Origin: Lingula anatina
Lineage: Eukaryota > Brachiopoda > Lingulata > Lingulida > Lingulidae
Assembly (NCBI RefSeq): GCF_001039355.2
Contig: NW_019773513.1
Span: forward strand, 1,442,537-1,506,536
Direction: 5' to 3'
Length of the DNA: 64,000 nucleotides
Shown piece after piece: positions 23,201 to 36,135 of this stretch. The first letter of the stretch is position 1; each line of letters begins with the position of its first letter. The position numbers were made by a program, and so were the translations under genes. Below the pieces are notes generated by a model. The model was not told where the DNA came from, did not search any database, and was given only the letters and a program-made list of their open reading frames with translations.

Positions 23201-26200
23201 GAGCAGTTACAGAAATAACATTAAAAAGAACATGGATGACTATCATAACACAAGCACCTGTCCCCCCAACCCCCCCCACCCCCACCCCCCAACTACTTCC
23301 AGTTTCACTCCTCTGATCACCTGGTTGATTAGGTTAATAACATCTCCAAATACACCCACTGAGCTATGTCAAAGCCGTCATTAACCCAGCTAATGCATAG
23401 TGAACACCCCCTGGACCAAATGATGATCAAGAGGAATGACCATATGACTTTATTGGCATGCCCAGTATGTGGCCTTTTAAATAGCCTGCGAGAGTCCTGT
23501 GTCTAGTCAGTATCGCAAGGTACAGCAATAGGGAGGGTCGGCAATTGCCCCATATTCAGCGCTGATTGAATACAAAAGAACCGAGGAAGTGTACTGTATT
23601 GGACTCAGGCATCCTTTAGTGTGATGTACATGAATAAATCATGATTCATTCCAGTGTACTCCGTGGATGGAATACCACAGAGGTCTCTGGTGGATAGGAT
23701 ATGTGCTAATTTCCTTAATATTCCAGTATACACTGGAATATTTTCTAGTGTCATTCAGCCTATTAGTGACCATAGTCAAGGGATGTTATACATTGTTCTC
23801 TCCAGAAATATTTTGGATTGTTAGATGAGAAACTTTGACCAGAACACAATTATCAGGAGTTTGATGTTAGGGTCAGGCAGGTATGGTAAAATGTACATTA
23901 GATTCAATATATAGCTCATCCAGGAAGAGTAGTAATAGAGATTGAATTAGAATTCACCTTAAACAGATACCAGATGTTTAAAAAAGAATAAACTAAATGA
24001 AGTTTGATTTTTAATGAAAAGTGAAATTGAAATTTGACGTACATAGTAAGATTACAATAAGTATGCCTACATGTATCAGAGGGTGATAGGAGTTAAATGA
24101 ATGGTTATCTTTGTATCTGTAATTCTTATCTCATTGTGGTTATAGCTGGGGATATAACAGATAAAAACAGTATTATGTTCTTTATGGTCTGGCGAGTGCC
24201 AGTTACATGCACGTATGTTTTCCATGCATGGCATGGTGCCCTGTCATTATTCAAGCTAGCAGAAGTAATATGGAGTAACTACATTGTGGAGTATACAGTA
24301 GGGATTTGGTACATGTTGGTTAGATGGAATTCTTTATGAGGTTAAATAAATAAATACCATTTGGTGGAAGACCTATCATGGTCACTTAAGTAGCATAAAA
24401 AACAAAATTTTATTTCTGTTTTGATGCACTTAAAATTTCATTTTCATTTTCACTTTCAAAAGATGGTCCAAGTTTTCAGGGAGGANNNNNNNNNNNNNNN
24501 NNNNNNNNNNNNNNNNNNNNNNNNNNNNNNNNNNNNNNNNNNNNNNNNNNNNNNNNNNNNNNNNNNNNNNNNNNNNNNNNNNNNNNNNNNNNNNNNNNNN
24601 NNNNNNNNNNNNNNNNNNNNNNNNNNNNNNNNNNNNNNNNNNNNNNNNNNNNNNNNNNNNNNNNNNNNNNNNNNNNNNNNNNNNNNNNNNNNNNNNNNNN
24701 NNNNNNNNNNNNNNNNNNNNNNNNNNNNNNNNNNNNNNNNNNNNNNNNNNNNNNNNNNNNNNNNNTTTTTTTTCTAGGATACACCTCTCTCCTGTTAATA
24801 TTTAAACTTTTTTGCTTCAACCATACTACTGAGTGTTTTATAATCCAAAAAAATGCAATGTCAAAGACTGTTTTAATTTATTTCAGATTGCTTTTTATTT
24901 CATATGACTGAAATGGGAAAGATTTTTGGTCATTTTTCAGGCTTTGCTTTAGCATAACTTTGGACTCGGTGGTGATATTTGATTTCTATTTTCAGTGTTT
25001 ATCTTCACTTACACCATTCTCCAAGATAGTGATAAAAGAATTCTTTGATCATATGTATGTAATTTGTTAATTAGCAATATGTGGGAAAATCTGAAAAGTG
25101 CCCAGGATTGTAAAAATGCCCATATGCATTGTAATGTGTGCTCGTTATATTTTTGTTTGATTCAAGATGTTATTTTTTGTTTTATTTATCTGCAGTTGAT
25201 CATCCTGTTATTGTGTTCAGAACTGTGAAACATAGTATTTTGGATATTACCTTTAGCAAATTTTATAAAAATTTAAGTTTTTACTTTTTTTCCACTCAGC
25301 TCAAGAATTGCCCGGTTTGGTGGCAGTGCAGGAAGAATTCCTGCACCAAAACAGATCAGGCCAAAATCACCACGCACTAGTAAAAATATCAATGAAAGTG
25401 GCAACGTGGGAATCTGTCTTACAAATGGCACAGAGACTTCAATTCCAACAAGAAGACGTTCCACCACTTTGCCATCCCAGTACAACCTGGAAGATGATGT
25501 AGTGTTGGATCATTCCACATATACCAACATGTTACAGGAGATGACAATGATGAAGACCATGCTTCTTCAGTTGAAGAGGGCACTACAAGATGTGAGTAGC
25601 CTGGGTCACCCAGAGGATTGACTTTTGTTGTTATTTATTTATTTTTTATTTTAATGATTGGCTGATTGAATAAGTTTGCCAAGAAAATAGATTCAGCCTT
25701 AAACTTACAAATCAATTTTTTAACAAAGGCACTGATGAATTAAGAAAAAAAATGTTTTAAAATATATGTCATTTTCTTTAAACAGATTGTGTTATGCACT
25801 TGGTGAAAATGTTGCTAGCATGAACCTTGTATAGAGCAGTTTAAAAAGGAAGGGGCAGGTTTTTCAAATTTATGATAGGACCATAGGTTAGGAGTATGTG
25901 AAAAATATTTCTCCTGTTGCATTCTTCAAAAGACACTTAACTTACATGTATCATCTAAAAGTGCATGACTTGTAAGTTCTTAGAAGAATGAAAAAAAGAT
26001 TGCACTTTCATTTCACCTCTGAAGTGCTTATATTTATGTCCTGCATAGGTTGATCTTATCAGCTGTCTAGTAACATCCTTATGAAATAAAATCTTTTGAA
26101 TTGTATTTCCCACACTGTGTAGCTGGGACACATTCCATGTGCTCTGTTAGATAATGGTAGTTTGAAGTATGTCAGTAGTATCACCTGGATCTTTTCCAGT

Positions 26201-26296
26201 AGTCAGTGCTCATCTTTTTATTCTCCAGTGAGTGGAAGGGTATTGAACTATGAAATGGACCTAAAATGAAATGTTGTACATGCATGCATTAATGGA

Positions 26297-26353
<57 letters not shown>

Positions 26354-27312
26354 ATTGAGGTCCACTTCTCTAAAATGCTGGTGCCCCATCCCAGCTGAAG
26401 TAGATGAGATTGGTGGGGGTTTTTTAACATCAAAAAACAATTTATCTAAATTATTGCCATTATACTATATGGCAAGGACCTGATTATGGTAATATATCTA
26501 TATATAACCATTTATGGGGGTGAACTCTTTCACAAACCCCATTACAAAAAATTTAACCAGATGGTATTGACTGATTGTAAATATTCTTTGGTTTTGTGTG
26601 CTGTTAGTGAACTGACACATGTAGTGGCAGGTTTGTAACTGAACCCTCTACTGTTTCACTTAAATTATAGTCTATATGAAAAATATAATTAATGTATCAA
26701 CAATACAAAGAGTTATTATCAGTAAACTGAGTTCTCTTATGCCAGTGGAAAAGGGTTTTATATAAAAACCTTAGCTTTTTAAGCCAAATGTTTTTTTGTT
26801 TTTTTTTCTGATGAATAAAAAGCATTTTGGGTAATATAAATGAATAAATTGTATTTTTGTCATGAACAATATACATGCGAAGAATAATGGTGAAAATTGC
26901 CTTTGACTGACTATTTAAACCAGCAGATGGGTCCATCTGTCAATTTACAAAATAATTTATTTCCCTGGTAATACTTCTGGTAATACTTCAATGCAGTAGC
27001 TCCATGAATTACTAGTACAGGTTTTATGGTGAAGTTTTGTAGAGGATGAAAATTTGTGGAATCAATTGTATGCATGTGTGCAGTGCACCTCCATGTTTCA
27101 GTACACACATTATCAGACAGTGTACGTGTACTATCTGTATTTAGGACACCGCATGCCTGACTTTTCACAGATATATCTCTAACTTGCATTAATATCCATT
27201 TTTATCAATACAATCATCTTGACCATATTGTGACTTCAGTGGGTCAGTGGTTTATGTCTCACTGACTGACAGAAAACTGATAAAACATGTGAAAGAAGGA
27301 AGAAAACCCGTT

Positions 27313-27359
<47 letters not shown>

Positions 27360-30300
27360 TTTGTTGTTGATGTTGTTGTTTTAGTTTTCTGATGTTCACT
27401 ATAGTTGTAATAATTTGATTCAAATTTTGGTCTTTGAGCTTTCATGTAAATTTCACAGTCAAACATAAAATACCACTAGAATATTAATATTTCCAAACAG
27501 TGATTGCATGTGCAGAAAAAAAATGATGTGAGGTTATCTGTATCTGATCTGTATACATATGGCCAAAAAGTTGTATCATCTTCAACCATCAATGTTCACA
27601 TAGGCACTTGATGAAATTTCTCAGCTGAGTAAGTTTTCCACTTCACAGACCTAGCTATAAAAGTGACAGGAATGCAGGTGAAGAGAAACTTTAATCTGTA
27701 AATGCCTGAAGTTTCCTATTTGAAGTACTGTGTTAGATGGATATTCAACTGTTAACCAAAGAAAAAGGTATTTTGCCAAATAAGTCCCAAAAATGTAAGG
27801 AAATAAATCATAAATATGGTAATTGATACTCATTCTTAATTTTTCATCAATTTTCAGACGGGTGAAGGAGGCCAGAATGAAATTAATCAGAATCTTAAGG
27901 TGAGTAGATAACCTCCCCCCTCTCTTCCCCCTCTCTCTCTCCCCCTCTCTCTCTCTCTCTGATATTTATGTAATGAATATGATATCTAATAAGTATATTT
28001 ATGTTTATATACCAACAGAATGGCCTACGGCAGAGTATAGGCAGCATGCCTCATGATGATGGAATGTCAGCATCTCAGTTAGATACACTCAAACAGGTAC
28101 GGACAGTCACTGTATGTGTGTGTGTGCGTGCGTGCATGCGTGCATGTCATATTTTTTAGACACAGGAGTAGGGGGTGACTCTATGTCTGGGGTCACATTT
28201 AACTTTTTATCTAAATGTTTTTATTTATCAGATCAATAACAAAATGGAAAAAACATGTCTGAATGTGGAACATACTTGCAAGACTTAGATAATAATCTTA
28301 ACTTGGATAAATTGTATTGCAAATATACATATAAAAGGTTTTGACCAATTATAATTTTGAAAATTTAACAAGATCTGTATATCTTATGATATCTCTGGTA
28401 ATAATTTCAGTTATTTTTTCAGGAAAATGAGGATTTAAAAAGACAACTTCAACACTATAAACAGAAAGATGCTGAGAAAGACAAAACTATTAAGCAGTTA
28501 CAGCAGAAAATAGTGAGAGTAGTTTAAATATATAATTTTAAAACTTTCAAACCCTATTACATTGACATAATTTTAACCTTTTGAGTCCATCTCTCCATTT
28601 ATGTATAGATTAAGAATGTTTTGGTGTTTTCACTTTACATCTTTTTATTATGATTCCATTAGATTTATCTTGATTAAACTAAGTCCTTATTATACTCGTA
28701 CTCGATCAAATGTTTGAAAAAAATTAAAATCAAGTGTTTAAGAAAGAAACTTTAAGATTTAATTGGAGCGTTAAAAAAGTTCTTGTTTTGAAGAAATTAT
28801 TTTAGAAACTTAAAAGACTTAATCAGACTTTATCAATCTTTTGTAGAAAAGTAAACCTTATGAAATTTTTAACTTCAGAAATGATCATCTTAACATGTGT
28901 TATCACATTTCAGAGTTCTAGTTTAGAGAGTGTCCATTCCAAAACTCCAGTTGCTAGTGTCAGTCATTCTTCAACACAGACAGACAGGGTAGGCTGGACT
29001 CAGTGTAGTTTAGAACAGGCCTTGTAAACGACAATTGCTTTTTTGCTATCACAAGCCACGGATTTGTGATAAGGAACTTCCAAATTAATGACTAGAACCA
29101 CCATATTATGGCATGAACTTAAGATTAGGGCATTGCTGCTCACAAGGCAGGGTCGAGTTCTCAAACAACCAATTGGTTTATAAGGCCTTCTTTGATATCT
29201 TCTTTTGTCTTTTATCTTCTCCTGAAAAGCTTTGTGAAAAACTGCCTCCGGTCCAATTATGCAGAATGTACAACAATGGGTAATATTTAAAGCTAGTATT
29301 TACAGTTAATCCTAGTCCAACTGTGGTAGAATAACCATCTGAAATATGACTTTTATTTTATTTTATTTTATTTTACTTTATTTTATTTTATCGTTCAGCT
29401 GAGAATGTCTGTTGAGAAGAAAGTCAGAAAAACTTCCTCAGAAACATCAGAAACTGGTGCAGAGAAGGGGAAAAAAGTGATCAGGTAGATTGTATTCCAT
29501 TTCAATTTTACATTGTCATTTCTTTTAAGACATTCACCTTTCTTGCTTTTCTATTGGTACCTTTAACTGGAAATAAATTGATGTAGTATTTAAAAAGGGC
29601 TTCAGTCAGTATGAAATCAATTATTAAAAAATATTTTGAATTATCTGTTGCTTATTTATTTATATAAATCATCGCTCTGGTAACATTCGGTGTTTGGTGA
29701 AAAAGGGAAAGAAGTAAAGAAACATAATATATTAACCTGTGCTTAGTTCAATTGACAATTTGGCATTCTTTTTCACCAACTTTGTCAAAGGTTTTCTAAA
29801 ATCAAACTCAGTTGTTTGTTTTCTTACTATGACCTACTTTTATTTCCATGCTTACAAAGTTTCACAGTGGGCAAGGTAACTTGTTAAATGTTCTGCAACT
29901 GTTTGCTTGCCATGCCTCTATGTTATATATTGTACCAAAGCACTTGTCCTGTGGCACTGCTGTTCATTATCTTCAGATTAACACTTACCAGTTTCTCTTT
30001 CTGCACTTGTTCACAAATAATGATATAACTGGAGAAAATCAATTTTGATCAACTGTGGATGTAATCTTTCAGATTTCTTCAGGCTTGATTTCTGTACATA
30101 TGATGATGTTCAGTGTAGTGATTTTTGACACCAGTGTGAGTGTACTGTAAATGTGTGCGGAGTACAACTGTGCAAGCATGTGTGTACACACACATGTGCA
30201 CGCACACACACTGTTGTTTGCAGCTGTTGAATAGTTCACTTACACCAGTACAACCTGATTAGAGAACTTGGTGATGCACATTTGTAATTCAAAAACAATT

Positions 30301-31674
30301 ACAAATTCATTTTATTAAATATGTCCATTTAGTGTTTAGTTTAAAGTTCATAATTGTTACATTTTCTGCAAACTTCCAAGGTATGGGAAAGTAGGAGTAT
30401 ACACTTTCAGGTAGACAGACATCTTGTGTTCAGCATGGTTTATATTTGATGTGTTGATGCTTTGGATTTCCCTGGTTTCCTGAAAGCATACTTTTTAAGA
30501 AGATATCTATGCCAAGCTATTCAGGTCTCTTGAATATAAGAATAATGACACCCTTACTGAGAATGTTTTTTCCCAAATGTACATATTTATAGCATGTTGA
30601 ATTAACAGCAAAAAGTATATCATCATAGTTTGAACTTTAGCATGAAAATATATGCAAGTTAGCTTGAAGTTTTGTACCAATACACGACCTGGTGCTGATG
30701 ATTGAACACTGGAATGTTTTACCAACTTGGATTTACTTTCTGATATTTTTTAAACATGCATGGTGAATTTTGTTTCTGTTGATGGTACTTCTAGGCCAAG
30801 CAAAATAGATGTGGTATTATTTTGATTTCCTGAATTTATTCAACATTTTTTCACCCATTGGCTTGTACATTGTACTGGTGGTGGTATTTGTCACATCCTG
30901 CTCTTAATTGAGTTGTGATTGATATTGCGTTTGTGTCACATCTACTGCAATGGTATGCTTAAGTTTTTATTGTTTTAGAGACATTCTGTTTTTATTTGAA
31001 TTTTTTATTTATTTATTTATTTATTTATTTTTTGTTGCCTTGGTTTAAAGTTAGTCTACCTGATTTATAGAGAAAAAGATGTGGTATATTTGCATATAGA
31101 TTTAGTTTTATCTTTAAATTTGTGTTTCAGCTCTGTGACGGAGGCTCTTGAAGTTCTGATGAAAAAATCAACTGAGGTAAATTATTAGAACCAAAGTGGA
31201 AATCTTGATCAATATCATAGTTAAAGAAACTATTTTTAAGTTGCAAACTCTTGTATTAAAATCAGAAAGAGAAACCTATGCAAGGTGTTATATTAGTTTT
31301 GTGGCAGATTTTAAGTTTTGTTAAAGTACTGTTTGTGCATTTTGTGCTCTTAAATTTTGTTCCCTTCAAAAAGGTATTTTCCCTTGTTTAAGATTAAAAT
31401 GTATGGTACTTCTGCTTCATTACAGGAAGGAACAAGTTTAAGAAAGCGAATGTCTCAAGTGGAACACTCCCTCAGTCAAGTTAACAAAGACTTAAAATCA
31501 ACCTCTTTGTACAGAGTGAAGTCTTCTTCAGACATTCAAGGAGGGAATTCTACAAGAAATAAGTCTAGAAAATCATCTTCGGGTTTATCCCATTCTTTTT
31601 CCATGGATAATGTTACAGCAGGTCTGGACTTCAGTTTACAAAATAGCCCAACTGCTAAAGAATCAGTGGTTTGA
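19368..31674 (+). CDS. CCSER1/2 (FAM190, GCAP14) family protein
   Basis: Ten coding exons, all phases consistent: 19368-19927, 20441-21871, 25300-25591, 27858-27899, 28019-28096, 28423-28512, 28914-28988, 29399-29484, 31131-31176, 31426-31674; 982 residues (human CCSER1 about 900, CCSER2 about 834). An in-frame TAA at 19356-19358 in the same exon fixes the start. Family landmarks in order: DDLMIDTDL near residue 582; MLQEMTMMKTMLLQLKRALQ at 741-760; the ENEDLKRQLQHYKQKD coiled coil at about 802-831; STQTD near 851. CCSER2/GCAP14 is known as a microtubule plus-end-associated protein. The N-terminus MGGCYSSKG fits an N-myristoylation signal with an adjacent Cys; TSIPTRRR (710-717) fits an EB-binding [ST]xIP motif. 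SAQNSPRPK occurs twice near 523-540. The 21872-25299 intron holds an N gap, so a skipped exon cannot be excluded. AATAAA is at 32067-32072. Confidence 0.88.
20169..20220. repeat. (TTTA)n microsatellite
   Basis: A run of TTTA units in the first coding intron of the CCSER gene. Similar tracts occur in other introns of this gene (27311-27362 and near 31003), and a (TTTTA)n tract at 29351-29391 directly precedes an exon. Confidence 0.9.
24486..24765. other. assembly gap, 280 N
   Basis: Unknown bases inside the third CCSER intron. The exons on either side join in phase, so no coding sequence has to be missing, but an extra symmetric exon could be hidden here. Confidence 0.99.
26296..26349. repeat. 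compound (AC)n(AG)n microsatellite
   Basis: AC repeats pass directly into AG repeats in a CCSER intron. Confidence 0.95.
27311..27362. repeat. (TTTA)n microsatellite
   Basis: A TTTA run followed by a TTG-rich stretch, in a CCSER intron. Confidence 0.9.
27912..27961. repeat. CT-rich polypyrimidine microsatellite
   Basis: A C/T-only tract starting 12 bases past the exon end at 27899, directly after the donor of the 42-nt CCSER exon. A similar tract follows a donor in the SNTX/C2 gene (37890-37970). Confidence 0.9.
29351..29391. repeat. (TTTTA)n microsatellite
   Basis: A pentanucleotide tract ending seven bases before the CCSER exon at 29399, where it takes the place of an ordinary polypyrimidine tract. 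Confidence 0.85.
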
Positions 31675-33493
31675 TGTTTGCTGATTTATTTAGTAATATA
31701 AAAAGAATAATTGATTTGTGATATTCCAGTGGATTATTCTTGCATTTATCTTGTCATTGTAGCAAAAAATAGTTTTAAAAGCTATCATAAATTAAACTAC
31801 ATTCATCTATAGAAGAATTTCATGTGGAAGTGTTATAGTAAAATCATATTCAGTGAAGCTTTTTTTTTTTTTTTTTTTTTTTGCTACTTTTAAAACTAGA
31901 ACAGTGGAATTCTGGGTAATTTCAAATTACCATGTAAACAGTGTGGAGTAACTTAAGTTTAAATGATCAGACAATATTGATATTGTCACTATGAAAGAGG
32001 ATATCACGAAAAAAAGTAAGGCAGTTGTCAAATTCACATGGCATTTGATCTTATAACCCTAATACAAATAAATTGACAAACAGTATGGTGACCCCTAGTA
32101 ATAAACAGTCTGAATTCTGAGAGTAACATTTGCAAGTGGACTTCTTCAAAAGTCCTACACAAGTACACAATATGTAAAATAATCAGCAATATGGTATTGG
32201 TGTTTAACTATAGGAGTTTTAAGTTCCTACATGAAATACAGTGCTGTTCAAGGATTAAAGAATTGCAAAATATGTGAATTAGTCCATAATCTTACCTTCA
32301 AAATATGGCATTATGTACTAGTTTCTATTTCAACACAATGTTGTTGGTATCTTTAAAGTTTGTAGCACGACTTTTCATCACATGGGGTCAGTGTAAAACA
32401 AAGGCCAGGTAGTACCTCAGAAATTGCATTTGCAACTTTAATGTATCAGATCTAAAAAATCCCTTATAACTTTTGGCACTGTAGTTGTAAACAAAAACAC
32501 CTACAAAAAGATGCCGTTTTAACAGTGGTTATTAACATACGGATGTTAAATAGATCAGATGTAACAAAATGACCATATCTTCAGAATAAGATCTGCTTCT
32601 AATTGTACAACATGTACATGTAAATGTTGATGTGACCAATGAGCCTTATATAGCCCAAGGTCAGTATGTGTACTTATGACATTCACTTCATACTCTTCAT
32701 TTCCTAATATAATTAATTCACAAATGCTGAAGAATTGGTATTTCTTAATAACCAGAATGCTTCCAGGTGTCAGTTATCTACTTGCCCATAAATATTTCAA
32801 ATGAGGGCTAATTAAATACTGGGATAATTCAATTTGAAATGTTGACTACACGTATACAAATTTGCATTTAAAAGACTAACCATATTGGTGTACTCCTTGT
32901 AGGTGAAGTGAAAGTAGAAAATGGTCTTTTTGAATTATTCAGAATTTGATTTTGATTAGATTGTGAAATATCTTATGTCAATTTATAACTGCAAATTCTA
33001 GAAGGAAAAGAATTTACGCTTAATATTACAACTTTTTTTTTTTTGTAGATCCTGCTTTGCTTCCCATTCTACTTCCAAAAATATGGTCGTGCATATAACT
33101 TGCCAAGACATAAAATTATATCCCCATAACTTACAATTGTATACACCTGGTGCTAAAAACCAATTGGGTAAAATATGAAGAAATTAAGTTGTTTGATTTG
33201 AGGTTGTGCCACGTGCTGAAATAAACTTACACTGACAGTTAGAAAATATATGTAAGAATTTTTTCAACAGCTTAAGACAGTAATTTAGGAAGGCAGTTTG
33301 CCAGTTGCCATGAGGTGGCCACGTGCAACACGCACGTCAATTAGTGTGTATTACATGTGGCAGACCGCCATTGTCCCCAAAGTGTGGCAGTTTTATGGAT
33401 TTTGAGATTTGCTGGGATAAAATGAAGCTTGTTAAGACAGGATTATTATGATCGCCTTTGGTCTACGTTTTCCAGAATTTTGTGGCGCGTTTT

Positions 33494-33523
33494 TATGTAC
33501 AGACACAGATGTGTCTGTACATA
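33494..33523. repeat. perfect 14-bp-arm hairpin
   Basis: A perfect inverted repeat with arms TATGTACAGACACA and TGTGTCTGTACATA around a 2-base loop (GA). The same hairpin recurs at 61551-61578 and, with one change, at 63385-63412, each time next to a GTC/GCC-rich trinucleotide tract and the 161-bp unit. Confidence 0.9.
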
Positions 33524-33536
33524 TAGCTATCATCTG

Positions 33537-33576
33537 CGTCTGTCGTCGTCGCCGTCGTCGCCGTCGTCGTCGCCGT
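33537..33576. repeat. GTC/GCC trinucleotide tract
   Basis: An imperfect (GTC)n/(GCC)n microsatellite between the hairpin and the first 161-bp unit, ending in GTGCAC. In the inverse copies near 61500, 62370, 63330 and 63560 the same place holds GGC/GAC/ATC-type trinucleotides. Confidence 0.85.
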
Positions 33577-33584
33577 GCACTTTT

Positions 33585-33941
33585 ACCGATAACACGATAA
33601 GTGGAAAACCATTTTACCTTTTGACTTGAAACTTGCAGAACTGATGAATATTCATAATACGCAGGTCAAGTTCGAAAATCAGCATGATCGGGTCACTTTT
33701 AGGGAATTTATGCTGTTTTTTCACTTTTTTCAGCATATATGCAGCACCGATAACACGATAAGTGGAAAACCATTTTACCTTTTGACTTGAAACTTACAGA
33801 ACTGATGAATATTCATAATACGCAGGTCAAGTTCGAAAATCAGCATGATCGGGTCACTTTTAGGGAATTTATGCTGTTTTTTCACTTTTTTCAGCATATA
33901 TGCAGCACCGATAACACGATAAGTGGAAAACCATTTTACCT
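33585..33941 (+). repeat. 161-bp tandem repeat, about 2.2 units
   Basis: The start of the unit (ACCGATAACACGATAAGTGG) occurs at 33585, 33746 and 33907, a period of exactly 161. The third unit stops at the N at 33942. Reverse-complement relatives fill parts of 58500-63640. A core tandem repeat of about 160 bp next to a microsatellite and a hairpin resembles the bivalve pearl/Cg170-type elements, which are held to be non-autonomous Helitrons; this assignment is inference. Confidence 0.85.
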
Positions 33942-36135
33942 NTTTAAAGTTCCATGATCTTGAAGACTTTTGCTTGTCACATTTTCTGAATGTCCATGTT
34001 ACTAATATTTTATTAATAACATTTGATTGTCATTATGCTGTTAAACATTATGTAATGTTGCATCAAAATTTGAAGAAACCCCTATTTTGGGCACTGCTCC
34101 TATGATGACCATTTAAGGGAAATCATGTACACTTACTGTTCTCAAACTTACAGGAAAGAAACATGGGTCTTACATACAGCTTCAATTGGCAACACAGTCT
34201 GTTTGGTAAATTTTTCTGGCAATTTAACAGTTTTTTGTGAAAATTTAATTTTTCACTTATTTGCATCTTTATTTTCTGTTCTTTGTCTGTACATTTGACA
34301 GCTTTGCTGCCTTGTTTCTTGTTTGGTCTGCAAAATAAATGATCTTAATCCATGCTGGTCATTTGAAAGGTGCTACACTGTTGACGTGCTGCCTGAGATA
34401 TGCTTCAAGGAGTGACAGATTTGAAAAAGTATAAACTTTTACGCATCTATATGGTATCCTATTTCAACAGCTAATTCGCAGTTTTCCTTACAAGAATGCC
34501 AAGGGATTCACTTTTGTTGTTAGTGTTGCACACACACACGCTCTTGTCAAAAGTGGAACAATAGCTTTTGTATAGTTCTTAGTTACTCTAACGAAGACTG
34601 GTTGTCCTTGTGCTTAGAATTTCGTTTAGTTAAAAAAAGAAATTTACATTGTATTTGTGCCATTTTGTGTAAAATAGATATTAATTTATTGTTTCTAACA
34701 AATGGATGATGTTCTTCAAACAGCATATGTAATAAAATAAGAAGAAAATGTTTTTTGAGTTGTTTTTTTCCTTTTAGATTTTGTTTTTCAAATTTTCTCA
34801 TCGCAAATTGATGTATATTGGAAGCTTTTGTTTTGGAACAATTTGTTTTATGTAGTACAGCAAGATGAGGAAATGGATGCGAAAGCAGTGCTCAAAGGAT
34901 CAGTTGAAAGTATTAGGCTTCGTTCACATGCCTTAGTCGTAGAGTTGAACATATGAAAATACGGAGTGGTTGGACATGATGCCCCAAATTGGGCAATGGC
35001 AAATAGCCAAAAGAAAGGGAAAAAAGCTTCGTGCACGAAGTGTCATCACAGTGCCTCCATGATCCCGCACCAAAACAGAACAGAAGGAAGTGCACGTGAC
35101 ACGATTCACTAAAAAAAATAGCCGGACAGAGAGAAGTGCATGTAATGTGCTTCACGGAAACTCTACTTTGTTCTCGACCACTTATCCAACATATGTCTTT
35201 CTTGTCGAGATGCTTCACATATCTGGCACTCACAATACCGTTTAATTATTGATGTTGTAAGTGAAAACTGTGCGTAAAAGAAAATGGGAATGTCTTTAAG
35301 AAATGGAAACCAAATGCGTTAAGACAAATTCCTCCTTTTTATTTGAGGATTTTGAAAAAGAGATACCCCTCAGTCGGCTGCTAAATATACTAGTAACTTA
35401 ATTCTTGAGGACCAGATTCACTTCTCATAGATGGGGCTGGGGGATGACACGTGTCCCTTCACACCGTTTACCATCCTTTAAATGTTTTACATGTATAAAG
35501 GCAGGCATGCAAAATGAATTAACGCAAAAAGGTTTTCACCTCCTCCTACCCCCATCACAATAACTGGATTCGATATGGTATTTAACCTTTTAATTATTGT
35601 TGCTGGTTGACATGGTGCTAAAGTTAAAACAACTACGAATAATTCATGTCATGTGGTTGTATAGGTCAACCCTGAAGGAAAGTTTCTCTTTCAATATGTG
35701 GAATACCGAAGTCAAACTTTCAAAGTTTTCCTGATCATGCAAAACGTTTACAGATCCTCTACTGAACATCGTAAAGGCCTCAAATTCCAACTTTTGATTT
35801 TCACCCAAAAGCACTAAAATTTGTAAGTTTTCTGAATCATCCAAAATGCGTTTAAAATAAACTTGACTGTGTGCTATTTGTATTCTATGCAGAAACTAGT
35901 CCATTTGTGGTATATGCGGTAATTATGACGCATATCTTCCCAACAGATACGGGTTACATGTACCTTAGCGTGAAATAGGTTATTTACTTCTTATAAGCAA
36001 CTTAAAGTGAAGGCGAAAGCGGATGCAAGCATCTTTCGGTAGTCCTCACGTGCCCGAGGTGATGTAGGAACTGACCAAACCAAGGCATAGAGAAATAGAG
36101 AATAAGCTTAGAGTTACATTGTACAAGTTTTGAAG

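Larger units (their letters stand above)
31675..36135. other. non-coding region between CCSER and the SNTX/C2 gene
   Basis: It holds the CCSER 3' UTR (AATAAA at 32067-32072), a poly-T run at 31861-31882, the hairpin/microsatellite/161-bp array at 33494-33941 and a single-N seam at 33942. Short reading frames at 34848-35233 overlap each other and show no protein-like features. I see no exon. Confidence 0.5.

Noticed and set aside
33429-33629. Ser/Pro-rich frame at the trinucleotide tract
   Set aside because: A product of the GTC/GCC microsatellite and hairpin, part of the repeat element.
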